Under the pieces are notes generated by a model. That model saw only the letters and a list, made by a program, of their open reading frames with translations, was not told where the DNA came from and did no database searches. Below are positions 6,899 to 15,867 of a stretch of DNA of 64,000 bases, one piece after another (positions within the stretch are counted from its first letter, which is position 1; the number at the start of each line of letters is the position of its first letter). The position numbers and the translations under genes were made by a program. The DNA comes from Taklimakanibacter lacteus (GTDB lineage: Bacteria; Pseudomonadota; Alphaproteobacteria; Rhizobiales; Aestuariivirgaceae). The stretch is taken from positions 1 to 64,000 of the forward strand of contig QOZQ01000003.1 in NCBI GenBank assembly GCA_003576695.1. The letters are read 5' to 3'.

Positions 6899-9637
6899 TC
6901 AGGGTTTGCGGACCAGCTCAAGCAATGCGCGGGCCAGCACAAGTCCGCGTTCCGCCGATTTGGCATCCGAAGTGGCGCCTGCCTGCCCGAACCCTTGAAT
7001 AGCAGCCTCGTAGCTGCGGATCGCCTCCTCCAGGTCGGTTGCGCTCTTCTTTCTCTGGCCGAGTGCTTGCAGGGTTTGGCCAAGGGCGGCCATCGTCTTG
7101 GCCCATTCGAATGGGGTGGAGTCGCGGGTCTGCTCGCGCAGGGCTTCCCGGTAGGCGCTGGCCGACTCCTCCAGGCGAACTGTCCCGCTCTCGCGCCGGC
7201 CGAGCTTATGTAGAGCAAAGCCGAGGTTGTATTGAGTATCAGCCCAGATGAGCCGGTCACGGTCACGCGAATGGACCTCAAGGGCAGCGCGAAAAACCTG
7301 GACAGCGTTCTCGAGCCTGTTTGTCGTTGGATCGCGGCCGGCAAGCAAGAGGAGAATCGCTCCAAGATTGTACTGAACTCTCGCCCAGGCCTGCGGATCG
7401 CGCAGTCGTGCATCACTGTCGAGCGCCCGGCGGTATGACGAGATCACTTCTTCCTGTTCGTCCTCGCTCAGGAGCAGAAGAGTTTCATAAAGAGTGCCGT
7501 GAATCTTGGTCCAGTTGAGCGGAAAACGCGCCCTGGGCGTTTCTTCGAGCGCCAGGTGGAAAGCATTGGCAGCCTCACGAATGAGATCCTTATCCGGCTT
7601 GGCTTGGCCAAGTGCCCGTAGCGCCAAGCCGAGATTGTATTGGGTCAAGGCCCAGTCGACGGGCGTGCTGTCACGCGTGCGCACTTCGAGCGAAGCCCGC
7701 AGGGCAGTGACGGCCTCTTCGAGCGTCGTGACGTCGTTCTCTCGCCCACCGATGAATTGCAGTGTATTGCCGAGATTGTTCATTGCCCTGGCCCAGGCAT
7801 GGATATCGCTTTCCCGCGGTCGTGCCGCCAGCGCAGCGCGAAAAGCCGCTGCCGACTGACGCAGCTTTGCGGTCCCTTTTTCCCGCAAACCCTGCTCCTG
7901 GAGCAGGATGCCGAGATTGTTCTGTATCGCAGCCCATGTTTGCGGATCGATAGCGCGGCTATGGAGGGGGTTTTCTTCCACTACGCGATAGGCCGCCGCC
8001 GCCTCATCGAACATGGCTGCGTTGTTCTCGCGTAAGGCAAGTTCCATAAGCGCAGTGCCGAGTTGACCCTGGGTGTACGCAAATTTGACGCGCGTCTCAT
8101 CGTTGCTCAATGCAAAGGCAACAGCTTCGCGGTAGACCTCGATGGACTGCCTGAGAGTGGGCAGATCGCCTTTGTTGAAGCCATGTTGCTGGAGCAGCGA
8201 AGCGACGCTCACCTTGTACCACCATGCCTTCCTGGCATCCCACTTTTCAGCCAGCTCGAAGGCGCTTTGGTAGTCCCTGGCTGCGGCGAGATAGTCGAAG
8301 GCGAGGAAGGTAATCTGTCCACGCCGCTCATAGACGGCGGCATCGGCCAGGCGCTTGGCCTTGAGTTTCTCTTCCGCCTGATCGACAGCTCCCCGGGTGG
8401 CATCGACGCGCGCCACCGCCTGGTCGAGGAACCGTCGGGCCGTGGCGATGGCGCCTTCGGCGATGGCTCGGTCGGCGGCGCTCGCCAGACGCACGATCTC
8501 GGGATCATCCGCTTCCAGCGCCTGCCGCTCGGCCATCATCGTCTTGAGCTTCTCGGCTTGGCTTCTGAGCAGTTTGTCGAGCGCTTCGGAATCTGCCGGC
8601 ACCTGCTGCTCGCCGAGCGCCCTGAGCACTCCATAGAGAGCATCGAGCGGCACGCCGCCATCCGCTGCAATCCCTTCGATCTGGCGCCTTTCCGCATCTG
8701 GAAGGGCAGCGATGGTAAGCAGGAGCTGGCGGCGCTCGCCGGTGATGAGCGCCTGCTCGCCTTGCGGCTCTTCCGGCGCGGCCCCGAAATAGAGGAAGCG
8801 CCGCAGGCTTTCATTCACCCAGGGCCGCTGGCGGCCTTGGGTCTTGAGATAGACTTCTTCCGTCACCATGCGCATGACGGCGCCGAACTCGGAGCCTTTC
8901 ATCGCCGAGAGATGCCGGATGAGCGCGGACGCATAAGGGCTGGTCCCGCCCTTTTCGCCATCCAGCGCCGCCCGCCCGGGCTCCGCCGCATAGCCGATGA
9001 CGATACCGAGCGTGTCTGTCTGTGGTGCATCCTCGATCGGCATCGCGCCTTTGGGGGCGCCTAGCCCGTTGGCGCCAATCGATGCTCCGGGCAGCGATGC
9101 TTGCACCTTCACCAGCGCATTCGGCGGGAACGGATTGGTCCGGCAGGCATCGATAAGAAGAATGCTGACAGGCACGCTCTGCCGGATCCGCTCGATCATC
9201 GTGGACAACGGTGTGAGGCGATTGCCGGCATCATCGAGTGCCGCCAGATCGGCATCGACCGGCAGGAGGTAATTTTCACCGCCGGCCTCGATGCCGTGGC
9301 CGGAATAATAGAGGATGGCCACATCGGCCCCCTCGGCGAAGCGCTCGAGATCACGACGAAGCTTGGCCGCGTCACGGTCGGCGACGCTGCGCGCCTCGAA
9401 ACCGAGTCCGGTCAGAAGCTGCGTGATGGCGCGTGCATCATTGCCGGTATTGGCGAGCGTGGGCAGATGGCGATAGCCCGATTGCCCGATCACCAGGGCG
9501 ACGCCCTTCAGCGGCCGGGCTTCCTCTGCAAGGGCCAGGGACGGCGCCAGGACAGTCAGCCATAGCAGCAAAAGCAGGCGCAGCAGGGTCGCTGTGCCCC
9601 CTTGGTCGCAACTGTACGATGCTGGCCCGTATGTCAT
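6899..9637 (-). CDS. Secreted caspase-fold (C14) protease with tetratricopeptide-like repeats
   Basis: This is a large 912-residue protein. Residues ~16-38 form a signal peptide or N-terminal anchor (leucine-rich, ending SLALAEEA), so it is predicted to be exported. Residues ~42-270 are a caspase-like p20 domain: VALVIGQSGYRHLPTL, the catalytic His114 in LYYSGHG, and the catalytic Cys165 in LLIDACRTNPF. A coiled, charged linker covers about 330-440. From about residue 450 to the end there are repeated helical units of the type W(A/T)xxQYNLGxALxxLG, resembling TPR/Sel1-like protein-binding repeats. Bacterial orthocaspases cut after basic residues and take part in stress or death responses. Here both catalytic residues are intact. 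It ends 60 bp before def and starts with no obvious ribosome binding site. Confidence 0.9.
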   Translation of the reverse strand: MTYGPASYSCDQGGTATLLRLLLLLWLTVLAPSLALAEEARPLKGVALVIGQSGYRHLPTLANTGNDARAITQLLTGLGFEARSVADRDAAKLRRDLERFAEGADVAILYYSGHGIEAGGENYLLPVDADLAALDDAGNRLTPLSTMIERIRQSVPVSILLIDACRTNPFPPNALVKVQASLPGASIGANGLGAPKGAMPIEDAPQTDTLGIVIGYAAEPGRAALDGEKGGTSPYASALIRHLSAMKGSEFGAVMRMVTEEVYLKTQGRQRPWVNESLRRFLYFGAAPEEPQGEQALITGERRQLLLTIAALPDAERRQIEGIAADGGVPLDALYGVLRALGEQQVPADSEALDKLLRSQAEKLKTMMAERQALEADDPEIVRLASAADRAIAEGAIATARRFLDQAVARVDATRGAVDQAEEKLKAKRLADAAVYERRGQITFLAFDYLAAARDYQSAFELAEKWDARKAWWYKVSVASLLQQHGFNKGDLPTLRQSIEVYREAVAFALSNDETRVKFAYTQGQLGTALMELALRENNAAMFDEAAAAYRVVEENPLHSRAIDPQTWAAIQNNLGILLQEQGLREKGTAKLRQSAAAFRAALAARPRESDIHAWARAMNNLGNTLQFIGGRENDVTTLEEAVTALRASLEVRTRDSTPVDWALTQYNLGLALRALGQAKPDKDLIREAANAFHLALEETPRARFPLNWTKIHGTLYETLLLLSEDEQEEVISSYRRALDSDARLRDPQAWARVQYNLGAILLLLAGRDPTTNRLENAVQVFRAALEVHSRDRDRLIWADTQYNLGFALHKLGRRESGTVRLEESASAYREALREQTRDSTPFEWAKTMAALGQTLQALGQRKKSATDLEEAIRSYEAAIQGFGQAGATSDAKSAERGLVLARALLELVRKP

Positions 9638-9854
9638 GCACCGATCTGCCGTCAGGATCGGTCATTAGCCGTCCTTGCCGTGGCGTCATCATGACAGCTC
9701 AAAGGCTGCGGCAAGGCAAGCTCGAAAGAGAGACAGGCCTTTCCCGAGGTCATAGGGTGCAGCACGATACCAGGCCCGGATGACGGTGAGTCAACGACCT
9801 TTCCGGCCCATTTCGGCGAGACTTGCCTTTTGCCCGACGAGGCCCGATATAGGC

Positions 9855-9956
9855 GGCGGGAGGTTGGCGGCGGACGTGTCGCTCGCCAACCGGGTCAGGT
9901 CCGGAAGGAAGCAGCCCTAACGAGTTTGGTACGGGTTGCCCGTCCAGCCTCCCGCC
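9855..9956 (+). ncRNA. ffs: Signal recognition particle RNA (small bacterial type)
   Basis: The region contains the universal SRP domain IV core, GGTCAGGTCCGGAAGGAAGC, with the asymmetric and symmetric loops bound by Ffh. The 5' segment GGCGGGAGGTTGG pairs with the 3' segment CCAGCCTCCCGCC, closing one long hairpin of about 102 nt. This is the short 4.5S-like form without an Alu domain. Ends were set from the terminal helix and may be off by a few bases. It lies just upstream of dnaX, a common placement. Confidence 0.96.
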
Positions 9957-9990
9957 TAAGCCCTTGGATATATAACCGGCAGGCTCGCCA

Positions 9991-11703
9991 GTGACCGAAG
10001 AAGCAAGCGGCGCGAGCGCCCACGGTTATCGCGTTCTCGCCCGCAAATACCGCCCGCAGAACTTTGCCGATCTCATCGGCCAGGAAGCGGTCGTGCGAAC
10101 CCTCTCCAACGCCTTCGCCACCGGCCGCATCGCCCAGGCCTATATGCTGACCGGGGTCAGGGGCGTCGGCAAGACCACCACCGCCAGGCTCATCGCCCGT
10201 GCCCTCAATTATCCGGGCGGGCCTTCGATCGACATGCCGGAAGTGACGGCCGATTGCGAGGCCATCCTCGAATCGCGCCATATCGACGTGATCGAGATGG
10301 ACGCCGCCTCCAATACCGGCGTCGACGATGTGCGCGAGATCATCGAGGGCGTGCGCTATGCCCCGATCCAGGCGCGCTACAAGGTCTATATCATCGACGA
10401 AGTGCATATGCTGTCCAAGAACGCCTTCAACGCGCTGTTGAAGACGCTGGAAGAGCCGCCGCCGCATGTGAAATTCATCTTCGCCACGACCGAGATCCGT
10501 AAAGTTCCGGTCACCATCCTGTCGCGCTGCCAGCGCTTCGACTTGCGCCGCATGGATGCCGACGTGCTGATGCAGCTCTTCGCCAAGGTGGCCAGGGCCG
10601 AGAAGGTGGCGATCGAGGACGAGGCTTTGCGCATGATCGCCAGGGCCGCCGAAGGCTCGGCGCGCGACGGCCTGTCGCTGCTTGACCAGGCGATCGCCTA
10701 TGGCAGCGAGACGGTGAAGGCGGCCGAGGTCGGCGCCATGCTGGGCCTGATGGACCGGGCCCGCGTCATCGATCTGTTCGACGCCGTCATGGCGGGCGAT
10801 GCCGCCGCCGCCATCAAGGAGATCGAGGCCCAGCACCAGGCGGGCGGTGATCCGCACACCATATTGAGCGATCTCGCCGATTTCGTGCATTGGGTGACGC
10901 GCCTCAAGGTGGCGCCCAATGCGGCAAGCGATGCCTCGCGCAGCGAAGCCGAGCGGGTGCGCGGGAAGGAGCATGCCGGCAAGATCTCCATGGCGCATCT
11001 GACGCGCGCCTGGCAGATGCTGCTGAAGGGCCTCAAGGAGATCGAGCTCCATTCCGATCAGCTGATGGCGGCCGAGATGGTGCTGATCCGGCTCGCCTAT
11101 GCGGCGAGCCTGCCCTCGGGCGAGGACCTTGTGAAGCTGGCGCGCCAGGGAACGCCGGAACCGCGCGAGGCGAGGCCCGCGCCGAGGTTGGAGCGCGAGG
11201 CGGATGGCCCGCCCATCGAGAACGGCCAGCTCGCGGTCGCCGCCGACCCGGTCGAGCGCAAGCCGGCGGAACCGCCGCGCGAGACGCGGCCCTTCGCCCA
11301 TTTGCGCGACATCGCCAATTATGTCGGCGAGAAGCGCGACATCAGGCTCAAGAACCAGATCGAGACGCTGATGCGGCCGATCCGGGTGAGCCCCGGCCAG
11401 ATCGAGATCGCGCTCGAAGCCAATGCTCCGCCTGGCCTTGCCAATGAGCTCGGCCGCAAGCTCAATGAATGGACCGGCATGCGCTGGATGGTGCTGGTGT
11501 CGCGCGATGGCGGCGAGAAGCCGCTGGCGCAGCAGAGCAAGGACCAGAAGGACACGATCTTCCGCGAGACGCGCGAGCATCCCGATGTGCAGGCCATCCT
11601 GAAGCGCTTTCCCGGCGCCGAGATCGTCGATGTGCGCGACTATGATACGGCCGCTCCGGTGGCGGATGACATTCAAACGGAAAAGGACCTGGACGAGCGA
11701 TGA
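9991..11703 (+). CDS. dnaX: DNA polymerase III subunit gamma/tau
   Basis: This 570-residue clamp-loader ATPase has Walker [13 protein letters not shown] (Lys61), Walker [11 protein letters not shown], sensor 1 [20 protein letters not shown], and the C-terminal tau region. It starts with GTG at 9991. The zinc-binding cysteine cluster usual in gamma/tau is largely lost: after ARALNY only one cysteine (VTADCEAI) remains, a condition I associate with some alphaproteobacterial forms. The C-terminal region is shorter than E. coli tau. No slippery heptamer was identified, so a separate gamma form is not supported. It overlaps ybaB by 4 bp (ATGA), giving the classic dnaX-ybaB-recR operon. Confidence 0.97.
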   Translation: MTEEASGASAHGYRVLARKYRPQNFADLIGQEAVVRTLSNAFATGRIAQAYMLTGVRGVGKTTTARLIARALNYPGGPSIDMPEVTADCEAILESRHIDVIEMDAASNTGVDDVREIIEGVRYAPIQARYKVYIIDEVHMLSKNAFNALLKTLEEPPPHVKFIFATTEIRKVPVTILSRCQRFDLRRMDADVLMQLFAKVARAEKVAIEDEALRMIARAAEGSARDGLSLLDQAIAYGSETVKAAEVGAMLGLMDRARVIDLFDAVMAGDAAAAIKEIEAQHQAGGDPHTILSDLADFVHWVTRLKVAPNAASDASRSEAERVRGKEHAGKISMAHLTRAWQMLLKGLKEIELHSDQLMAAEMVLIRLAYAASLPSGEDLVKLARQGTPEPREARPAPRLEREADGPPIENGQLAVAADPVERKPAEPPRETRPFAHLRDIANYVGEKRDIRLKNQIETLMRPIRVSPGQIEIALEANAPPGLANELGRKLNEWTGMRWMVLVSRDGGEKPLAQQSKDQKDTIFRETREHPDVQAILKRFPGAEIVDVRDYDTAAPVADDIQTEKDLDER

Positions 11704-12023
11704 AGAATCTTGGCGCCATGATGAAGCAGGTGCAGGAGATGCAGACCCGCATGCAGGACATGCAGACGAAGCTCGGCCAGATGAGCGTCGTCGGCCAGTC
11801 GGGCGGCGGGTTGGTGAAGGTGACGCTCAACGGCAAGGGCGTGCTCACCGGCACCGACATCGATGCGAGCCTGCTCAAGGCGGAAGAGAAGGAGATCCTC
11901 GAGGACCTGATCGTCGCCGCCCATGCGGATGCCAAGGGCAGGCTGGAGCAGATGGTCGCCGAGGAGATGAAGTCGATCACCGGCGGCCTGCCGCTGCCGC
12001 CCGGATTCCAGCTGCCGTTTTAG
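11700..12023 (+). CDS. YbaB/EbfC nucleoid-associated protein
   Basis: This 107-residue protein begins [19 protein letters not shown], the methionine/glutamine-rich helix of the YbaB family. It continues with the beta-sheet segment [20 protein letters not shown] and a C-terminal helix. The dimer binds DNA with low sequence preference and is encoded between dnaX and recR in most bacteria, as here. Its ATG overlaps the dnaX stop codon, implying coupled translation. The function in this organism is inferred from family and synteny. Confidence 0.96.
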   Translation: MKNLGAMMKQVQEMQTRMQDMQTKLGQMSVVGQSGGGLVKVTLNGKGVLTGTDIDASLLKAEEKEILEDLIVAAHADAKGRLEQMVAEEMKSITGGLPLPPGFQLPF

Positions 12024-12050
12024 CATATGCGGAAAGCTCTCCATTCTCCG

Positions 12051-12359
12051 TCATCCCGGCGAAAGCCGGGATCCACCGCTATTGCATGCGGGCTATTTTA
12101 CCCTCGCCCTGCAAGCGTAGCGCAGCGGGTAGAGGGTAGGGGCCCACCGCGAAGCGGTGGGAAGGGTGAGGGGCAATGGGTGTCGCAATGCTGCATTGTC
12201 CGCCTGATGGAAGAATTGAGTCCAACTCCCCGCAAGCCCCTCACCCTCCCATTGCTACGCAATGGGTCCCTCCCTCTCCCCGCTGAAGCGGGGAGAGGGG
12301 TAAACAGCGCTCGCCTACGATGTATGAATCCGATAGCGGCTTTCGCCGGGATGACGGTT
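12051..12359. repeat. Intergenic repeat cluster between ybaB and recR (copy B)
   Basis: Three repeat units share this 350-bp gap. The first is a short palindrome (tcatcccggcgaaagccggga, 12051-12071). The second is a long inverted pair at 12101-12302, whose arms are cctcgccctgc/…ggggagaggggt, with internal hairpins such as CCCACCGCGAAGCGGTGGG. The third, 12326-12359, starts gaatccgatagcggctttcg and recurs identically at 54814-54846. The whole cluster lies inside the dnaX-ybaB-recR transcription unit, so it must be read through or recR must have its own promoter. Confidence 0.85.
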
Positions 12360-12377
12360 GTGGGAGAGTACTGACAC

Positions 12378-12980
12378 ATGCGGCGCACCACGGGTCCCGA
12401 GATCGAGCGGCTGATCCAGGTCCTGGCCAAGCTGCCGGGGCTGGGGCCGCGCTCGGCGCGGCGCGCCGCTTTGCATCTCATCAAGAACCGCGAAAAGCTC
12501 CTGGTGCCGCTCACCACCGCGATGGAAGACGCGCGCGACAAGGTGACGATCTGTTCCGATTGCGGCAATGTCGACACCAGCGATCCCTGCACCTTGTGCC
12601 GCGACCCGCGCCGCGACAGGAGCATCATCTGCGTCGTTGAGGAAGTGGGCGACCTGTGGGCGCTGGAGCGGGCAGGAGCGTGGAACGGGCTCTATCATGT
12701 GCTGGGCGGCACCTTGTCGGCCGTCGAGGGCATAAGGCCGGAAGACCTTTCGATCGCGCGCCTCGTCGAGCGTGCCGGTCACGAAGGCGTCAAGGAAGTG
12801 GTGCTCGCGGTCAACGCCACGGTCGAGGGCCAGACGACGGCGCATTACATCATCGACCGGCTGAAGGATCTGAATGTCGCAACCTCGAAGCTCGCCCATG
12901 GCGTGCCGGTGGGCGGCGAGCTCGATTATCTCGATGAAGGCACGCTCACCCAGGCGATGCGGGCGAGAAGGCCGTTCTAA
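12378..12980 (+). CDS. recR: Recombination mediator RecR
   Basis: This 200-residue protein of the RecFOR pathway loads RecA onto gapped DNA. It has the N-terminal helix-hairpin-helix ([14 protein letters not shown]), the zinc finger [16 protein letters not shown], and a Toprim domain ([18 protein letters not shown] ... ). The C-terminal Walker-B-like and Toprim acidic residues are present, and the length is standard. It is the last gene of the dnaX-ybaB-recR set, although separated from ybaB by a 350-bp repeat cluster that probably affects coupling. Confidence 0.98.
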   Translation: MRRTTGPEIERLIQVLAKLPGLGPRSARRAALHLIKNREKLLVPLTTAMEDARDKVTICSDCGNVDTSDPCTLCRDPRRDRSIICVVEEVGDLWALERAGAWNGLYHVLGGTLSAVEGIRPEDLSIARLVERAGHEGVKEVVLAVNATVEGQTTAHYIIDRLKDLNVATSKLAHGVPVGGELDYLDEGTLTQAMRARRPF

Positions 12981-12988
12981 TCAGATAG

Positions 12989-13222
12989 CCCTCTCCAACA
13001 TTTCCCCTTCTCCCGTCCGGAGGATGGGAGAAGGTGCCCGACCTTGCTTCGCCGAAGCGGAAGTTATCTGCTCTGTCAGAGCGAAACCGCGGCTTCGCGA
13101 AGGCAAGAGGGCGGATGAGGGCTCTTCCTGACATCTGCACTTTGCAGTCAAAGAGCCCTCACCCGGCCTTCGGCCACCCTCTCCCATTGCTTCGCAACGG
13201 GCGAGGGGGAAGCGCTGGAGAG
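12989..13222. repeat. Palindromic intergenic repeat (copy C)
   Basis: ccctctccaacatttcccc at the left end is imperfectly matched by the inverted gggggaagcgctggagag at the right end. Internal segments gggagaaggtgcccgac and gccctcacccggccttcgg are typical of rhizobial intergenic palindromes. It separates recR from the convergent methyltransferase gene. Confidence 0.75.
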
Positions 13223-13233
13223 TGGAATTGCGA

Positions 13234-13749
13234 TCAGCTCTCCGGCGGCTGCACGTTCGGCGATGCTTCCTTGAAGGTCTCTTCCTCCACCCTTATGCGC
13301 CAGTAGAGAATGGCCGCATTGGCGATCGAGAATCCAATCGCATACCAGAACATGCCGAACACCATCGGCAGCACGAAAATCTCGAGCGCCACGACGAGAT
13401 AGTTCGGATGACGCAGATAGCGGTAGGGGCCTCTCTCGACCAATGGCTCGCCCGGCATGACGATGATGCGGGTCGTCCAGCGGTCGCCGAGCGCCGCCAC
13501 CACCCAGCCGCGCAGGGCCTCGATCGCCAGATAGACGAAGAGCCATGTCCAATTCACTGGATTATCCCGCGCGTAGACCCACAGGCCGATGAGCCAGGCG
13601 GCATGGAGGACGACGATCAGCCAGTAATGGCCGCTGCCCGCCTCATGGGCGCCGCGCGCCAGGAGCCGTCGGGTGTTGCGTTGCGCAATGTAGAGCTCGA
13701 CCAGGCGCTGCAACGTGACGAGCGACAGGATAGCGATATTCAACCACAT
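13234..13749 (-). CDS. ICMT-family membrane methyltransferase, likely polyketide tailoring
   Basis: This 171-residue protein has about four to five membrane segments. It shows the SAM-binding signature of the isoprenylcysteine carboxyl methyltransferase family near residues 98-125: MPGEPLVERGPYRYLRHPNY. Bacterial members encoded next to type III polyketide synthases (BpsB, SrsB types) O-methylate alkylpyrones or alkylresorcinols rather than prenylcysteine. Here it lies downstream of, and parallel to, such a synthase. It therefore probably methylates that product in the membrane, consistent with a lipid-like substrate. The exact acceptor is unknown. Confidence 0.88.
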   Translation of the reverse strand: MWLNIAILSLVTLQRLVELYIAQRNTRRLLARGAHEAGSGHYWLIVVLHAAWLIGLWVYARDNPVNWTWLFVYLAIEALRGWVVAALGDRWTTRIIVMPGEPLVERGPYRYLRHPNYLVVALEIFVLPMVFGMFWYAIGFSIANAAILYWRIRVEEETFKEASPNVQPPES

Positions 13750-13756
13750 CTCTTAA

Positions 13757-13871
13757 CGCCCCTCATGCTGAGGTGGCCGCGAAGCGGCCCTCGAAGCATC
13801 TATCAGGACAGAGCGAGTGCGTTGAAGCAGACCCTTCGAGGCTCGCTGCGCTCGCACCTCAGGGTGAGGGT
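13757..13871. repeat. Short palindromic repeat (copy D) inside the polyketide operon
   Basis: CCCTCATGCTGAGGTG near 13760 is the imperfect reverse complement of CACCTCAGGGTGAGGG near 13855. A hairpin gccgcgaagcggc lies between them. This sequence style is well known in rhizobial intergenic spaces. Confidence 0.8.
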
Positions 13872-13899
13872 AGTGGGATACACGTGAACTCACCATGCC

Positions 13900-14940
13900 T
13901 CAGCTCACCATGGTGGCGAAGCTTGAGGTGAAGCCCGGTCCGAGCGCGCTGAGGAAGCGCCTGCCGGTGAAGGGCTTCTTCAGCGCCTCTTTGAGCACGA
14001 AGAGCATGGTCGGCGCCGACATGTTGCCGTGATCGGCAAGCACCTGGCGCTCGATCTCCAGCGTTCCCTGGTCGAGATGGAAGGCCTGCTCGAGGGCGGT
14101 AATCACCTTGGCGCCGCCCGGATGGAACACGAACTGGCCGATGTCGTCGACGCTGAGGCCATTGCGGGAGAGGAAGCCGTCGGCGGCGGCGCGCAGTTCC
14201 TGGGTGACGAAATCGGGGATGCGCTGCGAGAAGATGGCGCCGAAGCCCTGCGGATCCATGCGCCAGCCCATGATGTCGAGCGTGTCCGGCCAGCTGTGCT
14301 CGCCGGTGAATTCGATGGCGCCGAACCCATCCTTCTTCCTGCCCGAGAGGACGCAGGCCGCAGCACCATCGCCGAAAAGTGCTGTGGCGATGATGTTGGA
14401 TTTCGTCATCTCGTCCGGGCGGAAGGCAAGCGTGCAGAGCTCGACGACGACGAGCAGGACATTCGAGGCGGGCGCCCGGGCGAGACGCGCGGCAAGCGAC
14501 AGGCCGGTGGCGCCGCCGGCGCAGCCCAGCCCGAAGACCGGTATGCGGCTCACATTCTTGTGGAAGCCGAGCTCATGCATCACGCGCGCCTCGATCGAGG
14601 GCGTGGCGACGCCGGTCGAGCTCACGGTCACGATCGTGTCGATCTCGCCGGCTTCGAGGCCTGATTTCTCGAGCGCCTCACTGGCCGCCTTGCGGAACAG
14701 ATCGGTGGCGCCGTCGATATAGGCCTCGGTCCGCTCGGGCCAGCCCTGATCCTGGCGGAACCAGCTATAGGGCCTGACCGACTGGCGGGTCCTGATCCCG
14801 GTATTGGCGAAAACCGGCATCATGCGCTCGAAATCCTTGTGCCGGCCGGCGAAAATCCGGGTCGCCTCCCCGATCACGTCTTCCGTTCGCAATTCAAAGG
14901 GGGGACTGGCGGTCGCAATGGCCATGAGCTGGCTGCGCAT
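13900..14940 (-). CDS. Type III polyketide synthase (chalcone/stilbene synthase family)
   Basis: This 346-residue ketosynthase has the catalytic triad Cys140 in FGLGCAGGA, His273 in FVFHPGG and Asn306 in DHGNMSAPT. The enzyme condenses a starter acyl-CoA with malonyl-CoA to give pyrones or resorcinols. Small bacterial enzymes of this length often use long-chain acyl starters and make alkylpyrones or alkylresorcinols found in membranes or cysts. The downstream ICMT-family methyltransferase supports such a phenolic or pyrone lipid. There is no signal peptide or acyl carrier protein nearby. The product cannot be read from sequence alone. Confidence 0.95.
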   Translation of the reverse strand: MRSQLMAIATASPPFELRTEDVIGEATRIFAGRHKDFERMMPVFANTGIRTRQSVRPYSWFRQDQGWPERTEAYIDGATDLFRKAASEALEKSGLEAGEIDTIVTVSSTGVATPSIEARVMHELGFHKNVSRIPVFGLGCAGGATGLSLAARLARAPASNVLLVVVELCTLAFRPDEMTKSNIIATALFGDGAAACVLSGRKKDGFGAIEFTGEHSWPDTLDIMGWRMDPQGFGAIFSQRIPDFVTQELRAAADGFLSRNGLSVDDIGQFVFHPGGAKVITALEQAFHLDQGTLEIERQVLADHGNMSAPTMLFVLKEALKKPFTGRRFLSALGPGFTSSFATMVS

Positions 14941-15105
14941 AGGTACCTCTTTCTTTAGGCGGATTCGGGCCGGCGATTCCCCCTTACTCTAGCGGAAAGT
15001 CTCGCGGACGCCACATTCCTAATACGCCTAGCGCGCATGGCTTGTTTCCTCAATTTTTAAACTTTGAGCTGGACACAAAACCCCTGAAAAATCAGGGTAA
15101 AGCCG

Positions 15106-15867
15106 ATGGGCTGGCTGGAAATGGCATTGTTGTTCGCGGGCGGCATTCTGGCCGGCTGCATCAATGTCCTGGCCGGCGGGGCGGGCTTCATGACCTTCCC
15201 CCTCCTGGTCGCGACCGGCATGTCCGAGATCGAGGCCAATGCCTCGAATTTCGTGGCGCTGCTGCCCGCCAATATCGCGAGCCTTTACGGCTATCGCCAT
15301 GAGCTGCGCCGCCCCAATCTGCATCTGAGGCCGCGGCTGCTGCTGGCCGTCATTGGCGGCGCCTGCGGGTCCTTCGCTCTCCTCTGGCTCGGCGAAGCGT
15401 CGTTCAAGACGGCGATACCCTGGCTGCTCACCTTCTCGACGGTCGCCTTCGCGCTGGCGCCCACCATCAAGCGCTGGCTCGAGCAGCGCCATAATTTCGA
15501 TGGCAGGCGCTGGATCTGGCTGTCCTTCATCCTCGAATTCATCGTCTATGCCTATGGCGGCTATTTCGGCCTCGGCATGGGCGTCGTCCTGCTGGCGCTC
15601 TATGCGATGTTCGGCCATGACGACATCCATGAGGCGAATTCCATCCGCAACGCCACCATCACGCTCATCACCTTGATCGCCATCGCGCTTTTCGCCCATG
15701 CCGGCATCATCCGCTGGCTGCCGTCGCTCGTCATGATGATGGGCGCCTTTATCGGCGGCTATGTGATGGTGAAGGTCTCGCGCAGCGTGCCGCAGCTCTG
15801 GGTCAGATACGGCATCCTCGCCTGGAGCGTGACGCTCACCGCCATCAGCTTCTGGCGCTATGGCTGA
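15106..15867 (+). CDS. Sulfite exporter TauE/SafE-family permease
   Basis: This 253-residue polytopic protein has about eight hydrophobic segments. The N-terminal half carries the family pattern LFAGGILAGCINVLAGGAGF and SEIEANASNFVALLPAN; the second half repeats it as YAYGGYFGLGMGVVLLALYAMFG and EANSIRNATI. The family exports sulfite, sulfoacetate or related anions, but the substrate here is unknown. The gene is divergent from the polyketide synthase across 165 bp. It overlaps the convergent EamA gene by 10 bp at the 3' end. Confidence 0.93.
   Translation: MGWLEMALLFAGGILAGCINVLAGGAGFMTFPLLVATGMSEIEANASNFVALLPANIASLYGYRHELRRPNLHLRPRLLLAVIGGACGSFALLWLGEASFKTAIPWLLTFSTVAFALAPTIKRWLEQRHNFDGRRWIWLSFILEFIVYAYGGYFGLGMGVVLLALYAMFGHDDIHEANSIRNATITLITLIAIALFAHAGIIRWLPSLVMMMGAFIGGYVMVKVSRSVPQLWVRYGILAWSVTLTAISFWRYG

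Noticed and set aside
9895-11676. Long open frame (593 codons) opposite dnaX
   Set aside because: It is a shadow of dnaX with Arg/His/Asp-rich composition and overlaps the SRP RNA.
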